A stretch of 64,000 nt of DNA. Origin: [Lactobacillus] timonensis (GTDB lineage Bacteria; Bacillota; Bacilli; Lactobacillales; Lactobacillaceae). The stretch lies in assembly GCF_900240275.1 (NCBI RefSeq), contig NZ_LT964761.1:152004-216003 (forward strand), in the 5' to 3' direction. Position numbers and translations under genes: made by a program. This document shows positions 45,573 through 55,412 of this stretch, one piece after another; the stretch's first letter is position 1; the number at the start of each line of letters is the position of its first letter. The notes below the pieces were generated by a model. It was not told the origin of the DNA and did not search any database. It worked only from the letters and a program-made list of their open reading frames with translations.

Positions 45573-46592
45573 CTAATTTTGCTGTTTAACACGGTCAGGC
45601 TTTAAAACAACACAAAACATGCCAGCAAACATGCAAAAGTGGTATGTCAGAATCCGCCAAAGAATCATAGCTAGCACTAATTTGCTGCTTGAGTGCATGA
45701 AACCGCTGAAAAGCACAGCAAAGCTATACTCCGCCCCTCCCGTGCCTCCCGGAATCGGGAAGAGCGAAATGATCATAAAAATCAGGACGTGTAGACTCAT
45801 TACCATCATAAAGTTGATGCCATGAATACCGAGAGCAAGCATGATGAAATATGGGATAGCATAGTAAAAAAACAACTGTGCAATTGTAACCACTGATACC
45901 TGCGTCAGCTTTCCGTACTCACTTTTCATCTTGATGCTTTCCCGATAAAAAGTGTCGATTTTTTCGTTTAGTTTTTGCCTCATTCGTTGGTAGCTTACTG
46001 AGTTCATAAACCACGACGCTGGTTCAATAAGTAAATTAACAGCCCGTTTAGTAAACCCGTACCTGTACATCACTAACAGGAGGGCAACAATTACTGATAA
46101 GTGGACGACAAAGCCAAGGATGACCAACAACGATAACGCTTGTAGTTTCTCAGCGATGTAGTGGAAACCAATCAGTAAGCTAATCAAAAAACTGATGACA
46201 ATCATTGACTGAAAGACCACAAATTTCATCAGCAAAACTGAGCTGGCCATTCCCCCTTCTACGCCCGATTGCAGGAGAGCGACTAGTTGGGCTGGCTGCC
46301 CACCAGTGGAAAAAGGCGTAATCCCGTTAAAAAGTTGCTCAATTGGTGGTAAACGTAGCGCATCTCTCCAGGTGAAGTCAGGATAACGGTTAGCCAGGAA
46401 CAGTTTATCCACAACACCTTCTAGGCCCATATATAAGCAGATACATGCCACAGCAACAAGGAACCATCCCCAGTTCATCCGTTTCAATTCTGCCATAATC
46501 AAGTGAAGATTCTGATCACGCATTGAATAGGCAAATATACCGCAACCAGCCATCACCATTAGAATCAAAACAAGCCAGTTTTTCCTACTCAT
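45573..46592 (-). CDS. Flippase-like/LPG synthase transmembrane-domain protein
   Basis: A 339-residue membrane protein with about eight helices of the UPF0104 family, related to the N-terminal flippase domain of MprF. Family landmarks are FSTGGQPAQL near residue 98 and FPIPGGTGGAEYSF near residue 280. There is no C-terminal aminoacyl-transferase domain. It lies 4 nt after the second glycosyltransferase gene, so a role in moving glycolipid or lipoteichoic acid anchors across the membrane is plausible but unproved. Confidence 0.85.
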   Translation of the reverse strand: MSRKNWLVLILMVMAGCGIFAYSMRDQNLHLIMAELKRMNWGWFLVAVACICLYMGLEGVVDKLFLANRYPDFTWRDALRLPPIEQLFNGITPFSTGGQPAQLVALLQSGVEGGMASSVLLMKFVVFQSMIVISFLISLLIGFHYIAEKLQALSLLVILGFVVHLSVIVALLLVMYRYGFTKRAVNLLIEPASWFMNSVSYQRMRQKLNEKIDTFYRESIKMKSEYGKLTQVSVVTIAQLFFYYAIPYFIMLALGIHGINFMMVMSLHVLIFMIISLFPIPGGTGGAEYSFAVLFSGFMHSSSKLVLAMILWRILTYHFCMFAGMFCVVLKPDRVKQQN

Positions 46593-46596
46593 CCAC

Positions 46597-47619
46597 TTAC
46601 TCCTTTGCCGCTTGTTCGATGTAAAATTTGTGCCAGCGCGCAGCCAAGTTTTCCTTCGAATAACGTTGTGAGGCCTGACGTGCCTTCTCCTGCCAACTAG
46701 CTAACTGGGCTGGTTCCTGTACTAGCTTAGTCAATTTTTCCTGCATCTGGTTAACATTGGCTGCCGGGATGTAGTCTCCCAAAATAATGGAATGATATAA
46801 GTCAAGGTCACGAAGCATAACTGGTGTGCCGCTGCTAAATGCCTCCAGCACAGACATTGGAAATAGTTCGTTATAAGAAGGCAATAAGAATAAATCAGCT
46901 ACGTTATTGAGTTCGTTAATCCGTTGACGGCTGACAATTCCTGGAAATAGCAAGTTTGCTGGCGGGTTGTCCACCACTTTCTTTAACTGCTGGTAACCGT
47001 CGGTAATCATCCCAAAGGAAAACCCACCCGCCCAGATAAACTGGACCTGCGGGTTTTGTTTGGCCAGGCGAATGAAGTCAAATACGCCCTTACGTTCCTG
47101 AATCTGACCACTACCGAGGACGACAAACTTTCTCGGTGAAATGCCTAATTGCTGCCGGAGAGCCTGTTTCTTCTCCGCCGTCAACGGGTGGAATTCTCGA
47201 CTGTCAACGAAATTAGGAATGTAAGTAACCTTTTTACGTGGGATGCCATAGGCTACCAACTTGTCAATAAAAGTGGGGTTCACGACGACTAGTTCGTCCA
47301 TCCGCTTATAAAAGGCGATGACATAGCGGTAAAAGATCCCCTTAAACGGTTGTGGTATCTTTAAACTTCCTTCCAGAGTCTCTGGCAAAAAGTGAACATA
47401 GCCAATCTTGCGTCCCCGTTTCTTGGAAAAGGTGGAAAAGTAAAAAGACAGGTCAATCGTGTGGTAATGACTGATCTGACTCTTTGTATAGCGGTTGATA
47501 TTAATCTTGAACTCGTCGCTAAAACGGTCCTCAAGCATCTTAATTAACTCTAAGTAAGCACTGCCCACTCCCTGGCCAGCCACCTTATCTGCAGAAGAGA
47601 ACATGTTAATAGTAATCAT
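46597..47619 (-). CDS. Glycosyltransferase family 4, probable second glycolipid glycosyltransferase
   Basis: A 340-residue GT-B enzyme. The C-terminal donor site shows VVLGSGQIQERKGVFDF and the E-x7-E block ELFPMSVLEAFSSGTPVML. Its ATG overlaps the stop of the upstream glycosyltransferase (ATGA). In Listeria and Enterococcus the matching pair (LafA/LafB, BgsB/BgsA) makes the di-hexosyl-diacylglycerol anchor of lipoteichoic acid. This gene corresponds to the second enzyme (LafB/BgsA type). The sugar, Glc or Gal, cannot be read. Confidence 0.82.
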   Translation of the reverse strand: MITINMFSSADKVAGQGVGSAYLELIKMLEDRFSDEFKININRYTKSQISHYHTIDLSFYFSTFSKKRGRKIGYVHFLPETLEGSLKIPQPFKGIFYRYVIAFYKRMDELVVVNPTFIDKLVAYGIPRKKVTYIPNFVDSREFHPLTAEKKQALRQQLGISPRKFVVLGSGQIQERKGVFDFIRLAKQNPQVQFIWAGGFSFGMITDGYQQLKKVVDNPPANLLFPGIVSRQRINELNNVADLFLLPSYNELFPMSVLEAFSSGTPVMLRDLDLYHSIILGDYIPAANVNQMQEKLTKLVQEPAQLASWQEKARQASQRYSKENLAARWHKFYIEQAAKE

Positions 47620-48827
47620 CGCTCGTTTTTACTCCTATGAAACAAACCATGCGACTTTGATGCAAGCTGATTAGCTCGAATATACTGACATTCGTGGTAA
47701 AACTCGACTACTCGTTTGACAAAGACCTCCGCAGAAATAGAGTTCAGTTTAGCCTGACGTTGCTGTGTTTCAGCGACTGTCAGCTTATGATTCAAATAGT
47801 AGAGAACTCCGGATACCAGGTCAGCGCGCTTCTGAAAACTACGACCAATCACCGGACTATCAATCAGCTCATCTGTGTAGGGGCTACGCATGACGACAAT
47901 CGGCAGGTCTGAGGCAAGCGCCTCAATGTAGGTCAACCCCTGTGTTTCGGTGTCTGAAGCCGAAACCAAGACATCTGCCATTTGGTAGTAGCTATGGACA
48001 TCTTCATTAGGAACGACCCCCGTAAATTGGACGACCTGCTGAAGGTCCATTTCCTTCACCTGACGTTCCAGAGTTGACCGGGCCGGACCGTCACCGACAA
48101 TTAACAGCCGCGCATCCGGTCGCTTAGCCAAAATGTCTGGCATTGCTTCAATCACGGCGTGAATATTTTTTTCGTAGGCCAAACGAGATAGTGACAGCAA
48201 AACTGGGGTGTCTGCCTTGTAACCCCACTTATGACGTAGATCCAATAACTGGTCTGTCGACTTTTTCTGACTGTAAACGCGCAGGTTAACCCCCGTCGGG
48301 ATTACCCGAATGGGAGCTGTCACCCCGTAGTCTAAGAGCGTGTCCAGAACCCGTTCGCTGGGGGCGATCACCCCGGTAATACTTTTCATGTAAAACCGTA
48401 CCAGCTTTGCCACGTCACTTGGCTTCAAAATCTTACCGTTAGCAACATAGTGAAGGTAGTCATTATACATGGTGTGGTAGGTATGGATGCACGGTATCCC
48501 AAGGGTATGAGCCACTTCTTTACCCATTAACCCCAGAGAAAATTCAGTTTGGTTGTGGACAATGTCCAACTTTAACTTCTTTGCTAACCGTAAGACGCGC
48601 ACCCAGCCAGTCAGGGCAATCCGCCGTTCAGTAAAGGAAACAAAGGGGATGCTCTTAAACCGATAAATACCATTTTCCACGTCATCGTGCTTTGCGAGTG
48701 GGTCCGTCGTTGTAAAGATATACACATGGTGTCCCTGCGCAATCAGCTCGTCACGTAACGTCTTAATGGACGTTGCTACTCCGCTAACCTGCGGGAAGTA
48801 TGTGTCTGTAAACAAGCCGATATTCAC
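47616..48827 (-). CDS. Glycosyltransferase family 4, probable diacylglycerol glucosyltransferase
   Basis: A 403-residue GT-B enzyme. The N-terminus NIGLFTDTYFPQVSGVATSI and HTYHTMYNDYLHY, and the E-x7-E region ETQGLTYIEALASDLPIVV, are typical of the first enzyme of glycolipid synthesis (LafA/BgsB, alpha-monoglucosyl-DAG synthase). The start is GTG at 48827 after AAGGGG. First gene of a four-gene operon with the second transferase, the flippase-like protein and YkuJ. Confidence 0.85.
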   Translation of the reverse strand: MNIGLFTDTYFPQVSGVATSIKTLRDELIAQGHHVYIFTTTDPLAKHDDVENGIYRFKSIPFVSFTERRIALTGWVRVLRLAKKLKLDIVHNQTEFSLGLMGKEVAHTLGIPCIHTYHTMYNDYLHYVANGKILKPSDVAKLVRFYMKSITGVIAPSERVLDTLLDYGVTAPIRVIPTGVNLRVYSQKKSTDQLLDLRHKWGYKADTPVLLSLSRLAYEKNIHAVIEAMPDILAKRPDARLLIVGDGPARSTLERQVKEMDLQQVVQFTGVVPNEDVHSYYQMADVLVSASDTETQGLTYIEALASDLPIVVMRSPYTDELIDSPVIGRSFQKRADLVSGVLYYLNHKLTVAETQQRQAKLNSISAEVFVKRVVEFYHECQYIRANQLASKSHGLFHRSKNER

Positions 48828-48929
48828 CGTGAAAGCCCCTTTTGTAACTTATTCATCACTGCGTCGCTCGCACCTAAAACAACGACCATTATACAAGACC
48901 AACTAGAACGGTGCAATTTTCATTGCCCA

Positions 48930-50651
48930 CTACAGCTGAATCATTTTTGCTAGACTGTTCTGCACCAACTGCTTAACGTCAGCAGCACTATGAGCAGCCA
49001 GCGCTTGATGAAGGAGTGGCTGTAATTGCCTAATCTTGAGTTGGCCAATGAGATTACGGACACTGGCCACCTGCGGGCTCGGAACAGATAATTCATCCAT
49101 CCCCATCGCCATAATTAGCGGAATGGCCAACTTCTTACCTGCCATTTCACCACAAAGACTGACCGACTTACCCTCAGCATGCGCCGCGTCAACTGCTTGT
49201 TTAATTGCCCGTAAGACAGCGGGATGCAGCTCCTGATTTAAGTAGGCGACCATCTCGTTGCCGCGGTCGGCAGCAAAGATGTATTGAACGAGGTCGTTGG
49301 AACCGATACTGAAGAAGTCTGCTTGACGGGCCAACTGATCGGCCATGATGATTGCTGATGGAACTTCTACCATCGTCCCGACTTCGATGTTGCTTGCTAC
49401 CTTAACCCCATTGTCTTGCAATTCCTGCCGGGTTTGATCCAGCAACGAACGCGCCTGATTAAATTCGTTAAGAGTAGCTACCATCGGAAACATAATTGCC
49501 AACCGCCCGTAAACTGACGCCCGCAACAAAGCCCGTAACTGGGTAATAAATAATTGCTGATGGCTTAAACTAACCCGAATTCCCCGAACTCCCAGGAACG
49601 GGTTCGCTTCGCCATCACCGTTGGGTTCCAACAGTTTATCGCCACCAACGTCAAGCGTCCGAATCGTCACGCGTCGGTCAGGCATCGCCGTCAACACTTC
49701 TTTGTAGTCCTGAAACTGCTCTTCTTCACTAGGAAAGTCCTTACCATGGCCTAAAAAGAGGTACTCGGTTCGCAGCAGTCCAACCCCCTCGGCGCCTGCA
49801 GCAAGGGCAGCCGTCGCATTACTCGGTAGCGTCAAATTAGCCGCGACAATAAAGTGGTGACCATCAAGGCTGACAGTTTCACGCTGGGTTAACTGTCCAA
49901 ACCGCTGCTGTTCGCGAACAAAATCACCAGCCATTTGCTGATAGTCATCAATTACTTTCCGGTCCGGGTTGATAATCACCTTGCCGTGAAGACCATCGAC
50001 AATCAGCAAGTCCCCCTGGCTAACCGTCTTCATCAGGTCATCAACCCCTACTACGCTGGGGATCTGCATTGACTGACTCATCAGTGCAACGTGTGATGTC
50101 GGCCCACCAGTTTGTGTTGCAAGCCCCTTGAGCCGTTCCCCAACGGCCGCCATTAACACTGGCGTGGCCGTTTTGATCACCAAAATTGCCCCTGCAGGAA
50201 CTTGTCGTTCAATGGTCATTCCCTGTAGGTAGTTAACCAGTTGTTTTTCAACGTCATCCAGTGCCATTAAGCGTCGTTTTAAATAATCTGGATCCTGCTT
50301 AGCGGCCCGCTTCTTCTCCTGTTTTAACCGCTGGGTGATTGCCCATTCCGCCGTCACTTTATCATTACGAATCAGCCATTCAATACTGGTCAGCAAGCGG
50401 GGATCACTCATCATCTTGACCTCTGAGTCAATGACTGTCGCAGCCCGGTTGTCTAACGTTTGCCGTGCCCGCTTCTGCAGGACAGCCAGCTTTTTCCCGC
50501 TGATAGTAAAAGAATCATGAAGCCGTGAGACCTCATGATTCACATTATCGCTGTAATGATTTAAAACGGGAAGACTGGTATCGCCCAACAAGTAAGCCTG
50601 ACCAATAGCAATTCCACCACTGGCGGCCAAACCATTGAGTGATTGAACCAT
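48930..50651 (-). CDS. ptsI: PTS enzyme I
   Basis: A 573-residue PEP-protein phosphotransferase. The phosphorylated His lies in GGPTSHVALMSQSM near residue 188. The PEP-binding half has GVGLLRTEYLFL and the C-terminal SLCGEMAGKKLAIP. It passes phosphate from PEP to HPr for sugar uptake. It starts 3 nt after the ptsH stop. Confidence 0.96.
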   Translation of the reverse strand: MVQSLNGLAASGGIAIGQAYLLGDTSLPVLNHYSDNVNHEVSRLHDSFTISGKKLAVLQKRARQTLDNRAATVIDSEVKMMSDPRLLTSIEWLIRNDKVTAEWAITQRLKQEKKRAAKQDPDYLKRRLMALDDVEKQLVNYLQGMTIERQVPAGAILVIKTATPVLMAAVGERLKGLATQTGGPTSHVALMSQSMQIPSVVGVDDLMKTVSQGDLLIVDGLHGKVIINPDRKVIDDYQQMAGDFVREQQRFGQLTQRETVSLDGHHFIVAANLTLPSNATAALAAGAEGVGLLRTEYLFLGHGKDFPSEEEQFQDYKEVLTAMPDRRVTIRTLDVGGDKLLEPNGDGEANPFLGVRGIRVSLSHQQLFITQLRALLRASVYGRLAIMFPMVATLNEFNQARSLLDQTRQELQDNGVKVASNIEVGTMVEVPSAIIMADQLARQADFFSIGSNDLVQYIFAADRGNEMVAYLNQELHPAVLRAIKQAVDAAHAEGKSVSLCGEMAGKKLAIPLIMAMGMDELSVPSPQVASVRNLIGQLKIRQLQPLLHQALAAHSAADVKQLVQNSLAKMIQL

Positions 50652-50654
50652 TTA

Positions 50655-50921
50655 TTAGTCAGCCAGCCCTTCCTTGTGCATCGTGTCGTCAATGGCTGCG
50701 ATGGCATCCTTTTCGTCGTCACCTTCAGCAGTGATGGTAACATCAGCGTTTTGACCAACACCCAGTGACATTACACCCATGATGGACTTCAGGTTAACAC
50801 TCTTGCCATTGTAAGCAAGGTTAATGTCTGAAGTAAACTTTGAAGCAGTTTGAACCAGAATAGTTGCTGGACGAGCATGGATCCCAGTTTCAGCAACAAC
50901 AGTGTATTCGCGTTTTTCCAT
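50655..50921 (-). CDS. ptsH: Phosphocarrier protein HPr
   Basis: An 88-residue HPr with active-site His15 in GIHARPAT and regulatory Ser46 in SIMGVMSLG. Phosphorylated at His15 it feeds PTS transporters; Ser46-P is the CcpA corepressor. AAGGAGAATGATATTC precedes the ATG at 50921. A promoter and a cre site lie upstream. Confidence 0.97.
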   Translation of the reverse strand: MEKREYTVVAETGIHARPATILVQTASKFTSDINLAYNGKSVNLKSIMGVMSLGVGQNADVTITAEGDDEKDAIAAIDDTMHKEGLAD

Positions 50922-50985
50922 GAATATCATTCTCCTTGTTATTTTAAAAGTAGCCGAGCCAATCTTCGGCATCTCTCATGTCAAT

Positions 50986-51036
50986 ATTGTATCAAGGACG
51001 AACCCTAATTACAAGACAAATAGCAACCGCTTGCAA
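50986..51036 (-). promoter_or_regulatory. Promoter and upstream cre site of ptsHI
   Basis: Minus strand TTGTAA (51014-51009), 17-nt spacer, TACAAT (50991-50986). TGCAAGCGGTTGCT (51035-51022) fits the cre consensus and lies just upstream of the -35, a place typical of CcpA activation. Confidence 0.65.
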
Positions 51037-51044
51037 GCTGTTTA

Positions 51045-51227
51045 TTAACTTTCCTTCAAACGATATTTGATGGTTCCACCACGTTCAGCTTTACCAACAA
51101 CCTGTGTCCGGTACTCGTAATCATGAAAAACCGACTGAAAGTCTTGAAATGTTTCTGGCGTCACCGTAAACTCATCGATCTTCTTATTAATAAGGTCGTC
51201 CAGTTGCTGTTGAAAATTTTCACTCAT
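51045..51227 (-). CDS. Small hypothetical protein, 60 aa
   Basis: An acidic and Gln-rich short protein (SENFQQQLDDLINKKIDEFTV at the start) with a basic C-terminus. I cannot name the family. The ATG at 51227 follows GGGGTGA; a longer frame exists but has no ribosome site. It lies between ptsH and clpE on the minus strand, with 123 nt to ptsH. Confidence 0.7.
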   Translation of the reverse strand: MSENFQQQLDDLINKKIDEFTVTPETFQDFQSVFHDYEYRTQVVGKAERGGTIKYRLKES

Positions 51228-51347
51228 CGAAGTTGTCACCCCACTATTTGATTTGTTTTTATTATAACCGATTCCCTCACTGGGGCCAGCTGAAAGGCAG
51301 CGTTTAGCAATCAATTATCAAGAGTGCTAAAATTTAGGTATAATCCC

Positions 51348-51401
51348 TTGTCTTCTGGGAAAAAGTAAGTATAATTAAGTTATTAGTCAAGAAAGGTCAA
51401 A
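51348..51401 (+). promoter_or_regulatory. clpE promoter and CtsR operator
   Basis: TTGTCT (51348-51353), 16-nt spacer, TATAAT (51370-51375). AGTCAAG-AAA-GGTCAAA (51385-51401) matches the CtsR heptad repeat with one mismatch; an inverted TTTGACC lies at 51414-51420. The operator overlaps the transcription start, so CtsR would block the promoter. Confidence 0.8.
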
Positions 51402-51448
51402 CTATTTTAACCATTTGACCAGCCTTATACGAGGAGGTCTCGTACTGA

Positions 51449-53719
51449 ATGATTTGTCAAATCTGTCATGAAAATCCAGCAACTATCCACCTTCAGATGG
51501 AATACAACGGTCAACGAATGCAGGTTAACCTTTGCCAAAGTTGCTACCAAAAATTACAAAACATGCAAACTAATATGACTAACATGATGAACGGAAACGG
51601 GGGTAATAATATGGATAACCCATTCGGCTTTGGAAACATGGAAGACTTTATGAACGCCATGAACAACATGGCCGGGCAAAACGCTAATGGTGGCCAAGCC
51701 AACTTCAACGGCGGCAACGGCAACAACCGTGGTCGTGGTGGCAATGGCCGTCGCAATGGCAAGGGCTTGCTCGGACAATACGGAATCAACCTCACTAACA
51801 TGGCCAAGCAAGGTAAGATTGACCCAGTGATTGGCCGTGACACGGAAATTAAGCGGGTCGTTGAAATTCTTAACCGCCGGACTAAAAACAACCCCGTACT
51901 GATCGGTGAAGCTGGTGTCGGCAAGACAGCGGTCGTCGAAGGACTGGCGGAGTCAATCGTCTCGGGTCAAGTGCCAGACAAGTTACGTAACAAGCAAATC
52001 ATCCGCTTAGATGTTGTCTCCCTGGTTCAGGGGACCGGTATTCGTGGTCAGTTTGAACAGCGGATGCAACAATTGATGAAGGAAGTTCAAAAGAATAAGA
52101 ACATCATTCTCTTCATTGACGAAATCCATGAAATCATGGGTGCCGGAAATGCCGAAGGTGGTATGGATGCCGGCAACGTTTTGAAGCCAGCACTGGCCCG
52201 CGGTGATTTTCAGCTGATTGGTGCAACGACGCTGAATGAATACCGCAAGATCGAAAAGGATGCCGCCCTCGCCCGCCGGTTCCAACCAGTCCAAGTCGAC
52301 GAACCAAGTGTTGACGAAACCATCAAGATCTTAAATGGTATTAAGGATCGCTACCAAGACTTCCACCACGTTAAGTACACTGACGACGCCATCCAAGCGG
52401 CAGCTAAGTTGTCCGACCGCTACATTCAGGATCGTTTCTTGCCAGACAAGGCCATTGACCTACTGGATGAAGCGGGTTCACGGAAGAACTTGACGCTGAA
52501 GACGTCCGACCCGAACGTCATCGAAAATGACATTCACACTGCTGAAGCGCATAAGCAACAAGCAGTGGAAAGTCAGGACTACGAAAAGGCGGCTTACTAC
52601 CGCGACCAAGTGACCCAGTTAACCAAGGCTAAAAAGGCAGCCGAAGAAAACCAGACTGAAGACGCCGCAACGGTCACGAAAGAAGATATGCAGGCAATTG
52701 TTGAAGATAAGACCGGCATTCCCGTTGGCGACCTGGAAAAGCAGGAACAAAACCAGCTGCGCGACCTTGACAAGACACTCGAAGAACGGGTTATCGGTCA
52801 AGATCAGGCTGTCGACAAGATTGCCCGGGCCATCCGGCGGAACCGGATCGGGCTCAACAAGTCTGGTCGGCCGATTGGTTCCTTCCTCTTTGTTGGCCCA
52901 ACGGGTGTCGGGAAAACGGAAACGGCTAAGCAACTGGCCAAGTTACTCTTCGGATCAACCGATGCAATGATCCGCTTTGACATGAGTGAATACATGGAAA
53001 AAGAATCGACTTCCAAGCTGATCGGTGCTGCTCCCGGGTACATCGGTTACGATGAACCTGGTCAGTTAACCGAACAAGTTCGTCGTCACCCGTACTCCCT
53101 GATCCTCCTTGACGAAGTGGAAAAGGCGCATCCGGATGTCATGCACATGTTCTTGCAAATCCTTGATGACGGGCGGCTCACCGACTCACAAGGCCGGACC
53201 GTTTCCTTCAAGGACACCATCATCATCATGACTTCTAACGCCGGGACGGGTGATTCCGAAGCCGGGGCCATTGGTTTCGGACCAGGTAACAGTAGCCGTT
53301 CTAGCTTGATCACCAAGCTGACTAACTACTTCAAGCCTGAATTCCTGAATCGTTTCGATGATATTGTTGAATTCAACCACTTGACCAAGCCGGAACTCAA
53401 GCAGATCGTCAACCTGATTCTCTCAGACGTTAACGAAATGCTGAAGGATCGTCAATTACACATTTCCGTTGATGATGACGTGAAGGATAAGCTGGTTGAC
53501 CTGGGTTACAATCCGCAGATGGGTGCTCGCCCGCTACGTCGAACGATTCAGGAACAAATTGAAGACCGCATCGCTGACTACGTCTTAGACCACGCCGGCG
53601 TCCACGAATTAGTTGCCCACCTTGACGACGATGGCAACATTACGGTAGCGGCTTCTCCAGTTGCTATTAGTGATCATGGGGAACAAGATGAGAATGAACC
53701 AGCTGATGATAACAAGTAA
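51449..53719 (+). CDS. clpE: ATP-dependent Clp protease ATPase ClpE
   Basis: A 756-residue Hsp100 ATPase. The N-terminal zinc finger has C3xxC6 and C29xxC32, the mark of ClpE, followed by an Asn/Gly/Met-rich linker (residues 40-105). Walker A of the first AAA module is GEAGVGKT near residue 153 and of the second GPTGVGKT near residue 482. A UVR-like segment lies between them. It unfolds damaged proteins for ClpP. GAGGAGG precedes the ATG. Expression is likely CtsR-controlled. Confidence 0.95.
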   Translation: MICQICHENPATIHLQMEYNGQRMQVNLCQSCYQKLQNMQTNMTNMMNGNGGNNMDNPFGFGNMEDFMNAMNNMAGQNANGGQANFNGGNGNNRGRGGNGRRNGKGLLGQYGINLTNMAKQGKIDPVIGRDTEIKRVVEILNRRTKNNPVLIGEAGVGKTAVVEGLAESIVSGQVPDKLRNKQIIRLDVVSLVQGTGIRGQFEQRMQQLMKEVQKNKNIILFIDEIHEIMGAGNAEGGMDAGNVLKPALARGDFQLIGATTLNEYRKIEKDAALARRFQPVQVDEPSVDETIKILNGIKDRYQDFHHVKYTDDAIQAAAKLSDRYIQDRFLPDKAIDLLDEAGSRKNLTLKTSDPNVIENDIHTAEAHKQQAVESQDYEKAAYYRDQVTQLTKAKKAAEENQTEDAATVTKEDMQAIVEDKTGIPVGDLEKQEQNQLRDLDKTLEERVIGQDQAVDKIARAIRRNRIGLNKSGRPIGSFLFVGPTGVGKTETAKQLAKLLFGSTDAMIRFDMSEYMEKESTSKLIGAAPGYIGYDEPGQLTEQVRRHPYSLILLDEVEKAHPDVMHMFLQILDDGRLTDSQGRTVSFKDTIIIMTSNAGTGDSEAGAIGFGPGNSSRSSLITKLTNYFKPEFLNRFDDIVEFNHLTKPELKQIVNLILSDVNEMLKDRQLHISVDDDVKDKLVDLGYNPQMGARPLRRTIQEQIEDRIADYVLDHAGVHELVAHLDDDGNITVAASPVAISDHGEQDENEPADDNK

Positions 53720-53736
53720 TTTTGCCTAAAACAACG

Positions 53737-53766
53737 AAGGGCCTAGCAGATTATGCTGGGCCCTTT
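53737..53766 (+). terminator. Terminator of clpE
   Basis: AGGGCCTAGCA/TGCTGGGCCCT stem with loop GATTA, followed by TTAAGTTTG. Confidence 0.65.
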
Positions 53767-53861
53767 AAGTTTGTCTAATGCTTGTTGAAAGCTGGCGCTA
53801 AAGCAGTAGCAAAGCGGTATAATTAAGGTGTTAAACTTTGAAATAATTGGAGTGAAAAATT

Positions 53862-54569
53862 ATGAATCGCTCGTTTAAAACTGGGACCCCCATTTGGGTC
53901 TACTACATGGACATCGACTCACACGAAAATCTTCGCGTGCCACAGTTGCTGCAGGGATTTATCGATGATGACTACAATGTTGATAAGCTGGAGATTCCTG
54001 GCTACCGTTTCATCAAGAATGAAGGAGAGCTGCGCGGGTCTTTCGACATGAAACTCCACACGATTAAGTTGATGTACCGCCATGAAAACTGGGAAACAGT
54101 TGAAGACGTTGACATCTTTTTGCAGATCAAGGAATCAACGCCCGTGTATGACATGGTTGGTGGAATGCCAGTCGGCCAACCTATCGCGCCGGGTATTATC
54201 ATCAAATCGTTTCAGCGCGTCACCACCTTTGACCACCAGGTATGGTACGAAGTTGCCGCAGACCAGTGGGCCAAATTTGATGACTCTCAACTGGAACTCG
54301 TCGATCAACCATTTCCAGAGCTTAACTTGCATCCAGAACCAGCAACAACAACACTGGCAGAAAACAAGATTAATGCAACAGGAACCGTCAACTACGTCAC
54401 TGGAGGTTCGTTGCCCATCTATGACGCTCCGTACGGCAAGGTTGTCGACCATGCCGCTGATGGTGTATCCTTCACTATCAGTGCCGAATTAGATGACGAT
54501 AACGGTGTCAAGTGGTATCACGTTTCCCACCGCGGTTACGTTAACGCCATGTACATTGACTTACTATAA
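53862..54569 (+). CDS. Protein with MucBP-like start and two SH3-like repeats, no signal peptide
   Basis: A 235-residue protein. PIWVYYMDIDSHENLRVPQLLQG resembles the start of MucBP repeats (split around residues 11-33). Two SH3b/GW-like blocks follow: PVYDMVGGMPVGQPIAPG...WYEVAADQWAK and LPIYDAPYGKVVDHAADG...WYHVSHRGYVNAMYIDL. There is no signal peptide, anchor or enzyme domain, so secretion is not evident. GGAG precedes the ATG. proC starts 19 nt later, so the two genes are probably cotranscribed. Function unknown. Confidence 0.75.
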   Translation: MNRSFKTGTPIWVYYMDIDSHENLRVPQLLQGFIDDDYNVDKLEIPGYRFIKNEGELRGSFDMKLHTIKLMYRHENWETVEDVDIFLQIKESTPVYDMVGGMPVGQPIAPGIIIKSFQRVTTFDHQVWYEVAADQWAKFDDSQLELVDQPFPELNLHPEPATTTLAENKINATGTVNYVTGGSLPIYDAPYGKVVDHAADGVSFTISAELDDDNGVKWYHVSHRGYVNAMYIDLL

Positions 54570-54587
54570 GACGAAAGGAATTTACAC

Positions 54588-55355
54588 ATGAAAATTGCAA
54601 TTATCGGCGTTGGTGCCATGGGTGGTGCCATCCTCAAAGGCTACTGCCGTTACGGCAAGTTTGACCTGGTAACAATGAACCCTGAGAATCAGCGCGTCAG
54701 CCAACTAACAGACAGGTTGGGAGTACAACTCGTCCACCAGACAAAGCAAGTAGTCGCTACTCACCCAGACGTGGTTATTTTGACCACGCCAGCCCCAGTA
54801 ACCGTCGACGTGGCTCGCACACTAGCCAACCTCTCGCCAGCAACGATAATTATCTCAGCGGCAGCTGGTGTGAGTCAAGCTGACCTCCGTAAAGTGTTGA
54901 CCACGCAGACCATTGCCACCATGATTCCTAACACTCCGGTGGCTGTCAACGCCGGTGCCATTGGCCTGGCCATGCCCGACCAAGCCAGCACCGCTCAGCA
55001 ACAGACAATTAAGGACGTACTCTCCCCACTCGGTGACATCATTGAGGTGCCGGAAAATCAACTGGGCATCGTTGGTGTTATTGGCGGTTGTGGACCAGCC
55101 TTTGTCGACGTCTTCATGGACGCGATGAGTGACGCCGCCGTCCTCCACGGAATGGGCCGGCAAACTGCCTACGAACTGGTTGCCAGCATGGTCAAGGGTT
55201 CTGGTGCCCTGGCCACAGCGACCAAGGAAGCCCCTGCTCTCCTCCGTGACCAGGTTACCTCCCCTGGTGGAACGACTATCCGTGGTGTCGCCGCGCTGGA
55301 AAAGGATGGCTTCCGCCATGCCGTTATCGATGCTGTCAATAAGTCCAACGAATAA
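54588..55355 (+). CDS. proC: Pyrroline-5-carboxylate reductase
   Basis: A 255-residue NAD(P)H-dependent enzyme making proline. The Rossmann motif is KIAIIGVGAMGGAI at the N-terminus. The C-terminal signature is GSGALATATKEAPALLRDQVTSPGGTTIRG, split around residues 205-235. AAAGGAATTT precedes the ATG. It is the second gene after the SH3-like protein and ends at a strong terminator. Confidence 0.93.
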   Translation: MKIAIIGVGAMGGAILKGYCRYGKFDLVTMNPENQRVSQLTDRLGVQLVHQTKQVVATHPDVVILTTPAPVTVDVARTLANLSPATIIISAAAGVSQADLRKVLTTQTIATMIPNTPVAVNAGAIGLAMPDQASTAQQQTIKDVLSPLGDIIEVPENQLGIVGVIGGCGPAFVDVFMDAMSDAAVLHGMGRQTAYELVASMVKGSGALATATKEAPALLRDQVTSPGGTTIRGVAALEKDGFRHAVIDAVNKSNE

Positions 55356-55370
55356 CTCTCTTTCAAAAGA

Positions 55371-55404
55371 TTAAGGGTCACCCGTTTAAGCGCGTGACCC
55401 TTTT
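55371..55404. terminator. Terminator between proC and hisS
   Basis: AAGGGTCAC/GTGACCCTT stem, 12-nt loop, TTTTT on the plus strand; the minus strand gives the same stem for hisS with a weaker tail. Confidence 0.8.
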
Positions 55405-55412
55405 TCTGATCC

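Noticed and set aside
51322..51330. GAGTGCTAA before clpE as a CIRCE element
   Set aside because: Only one arm is present; the left TTAGCACTC arm is missing. The CtsR repeat explains control better.
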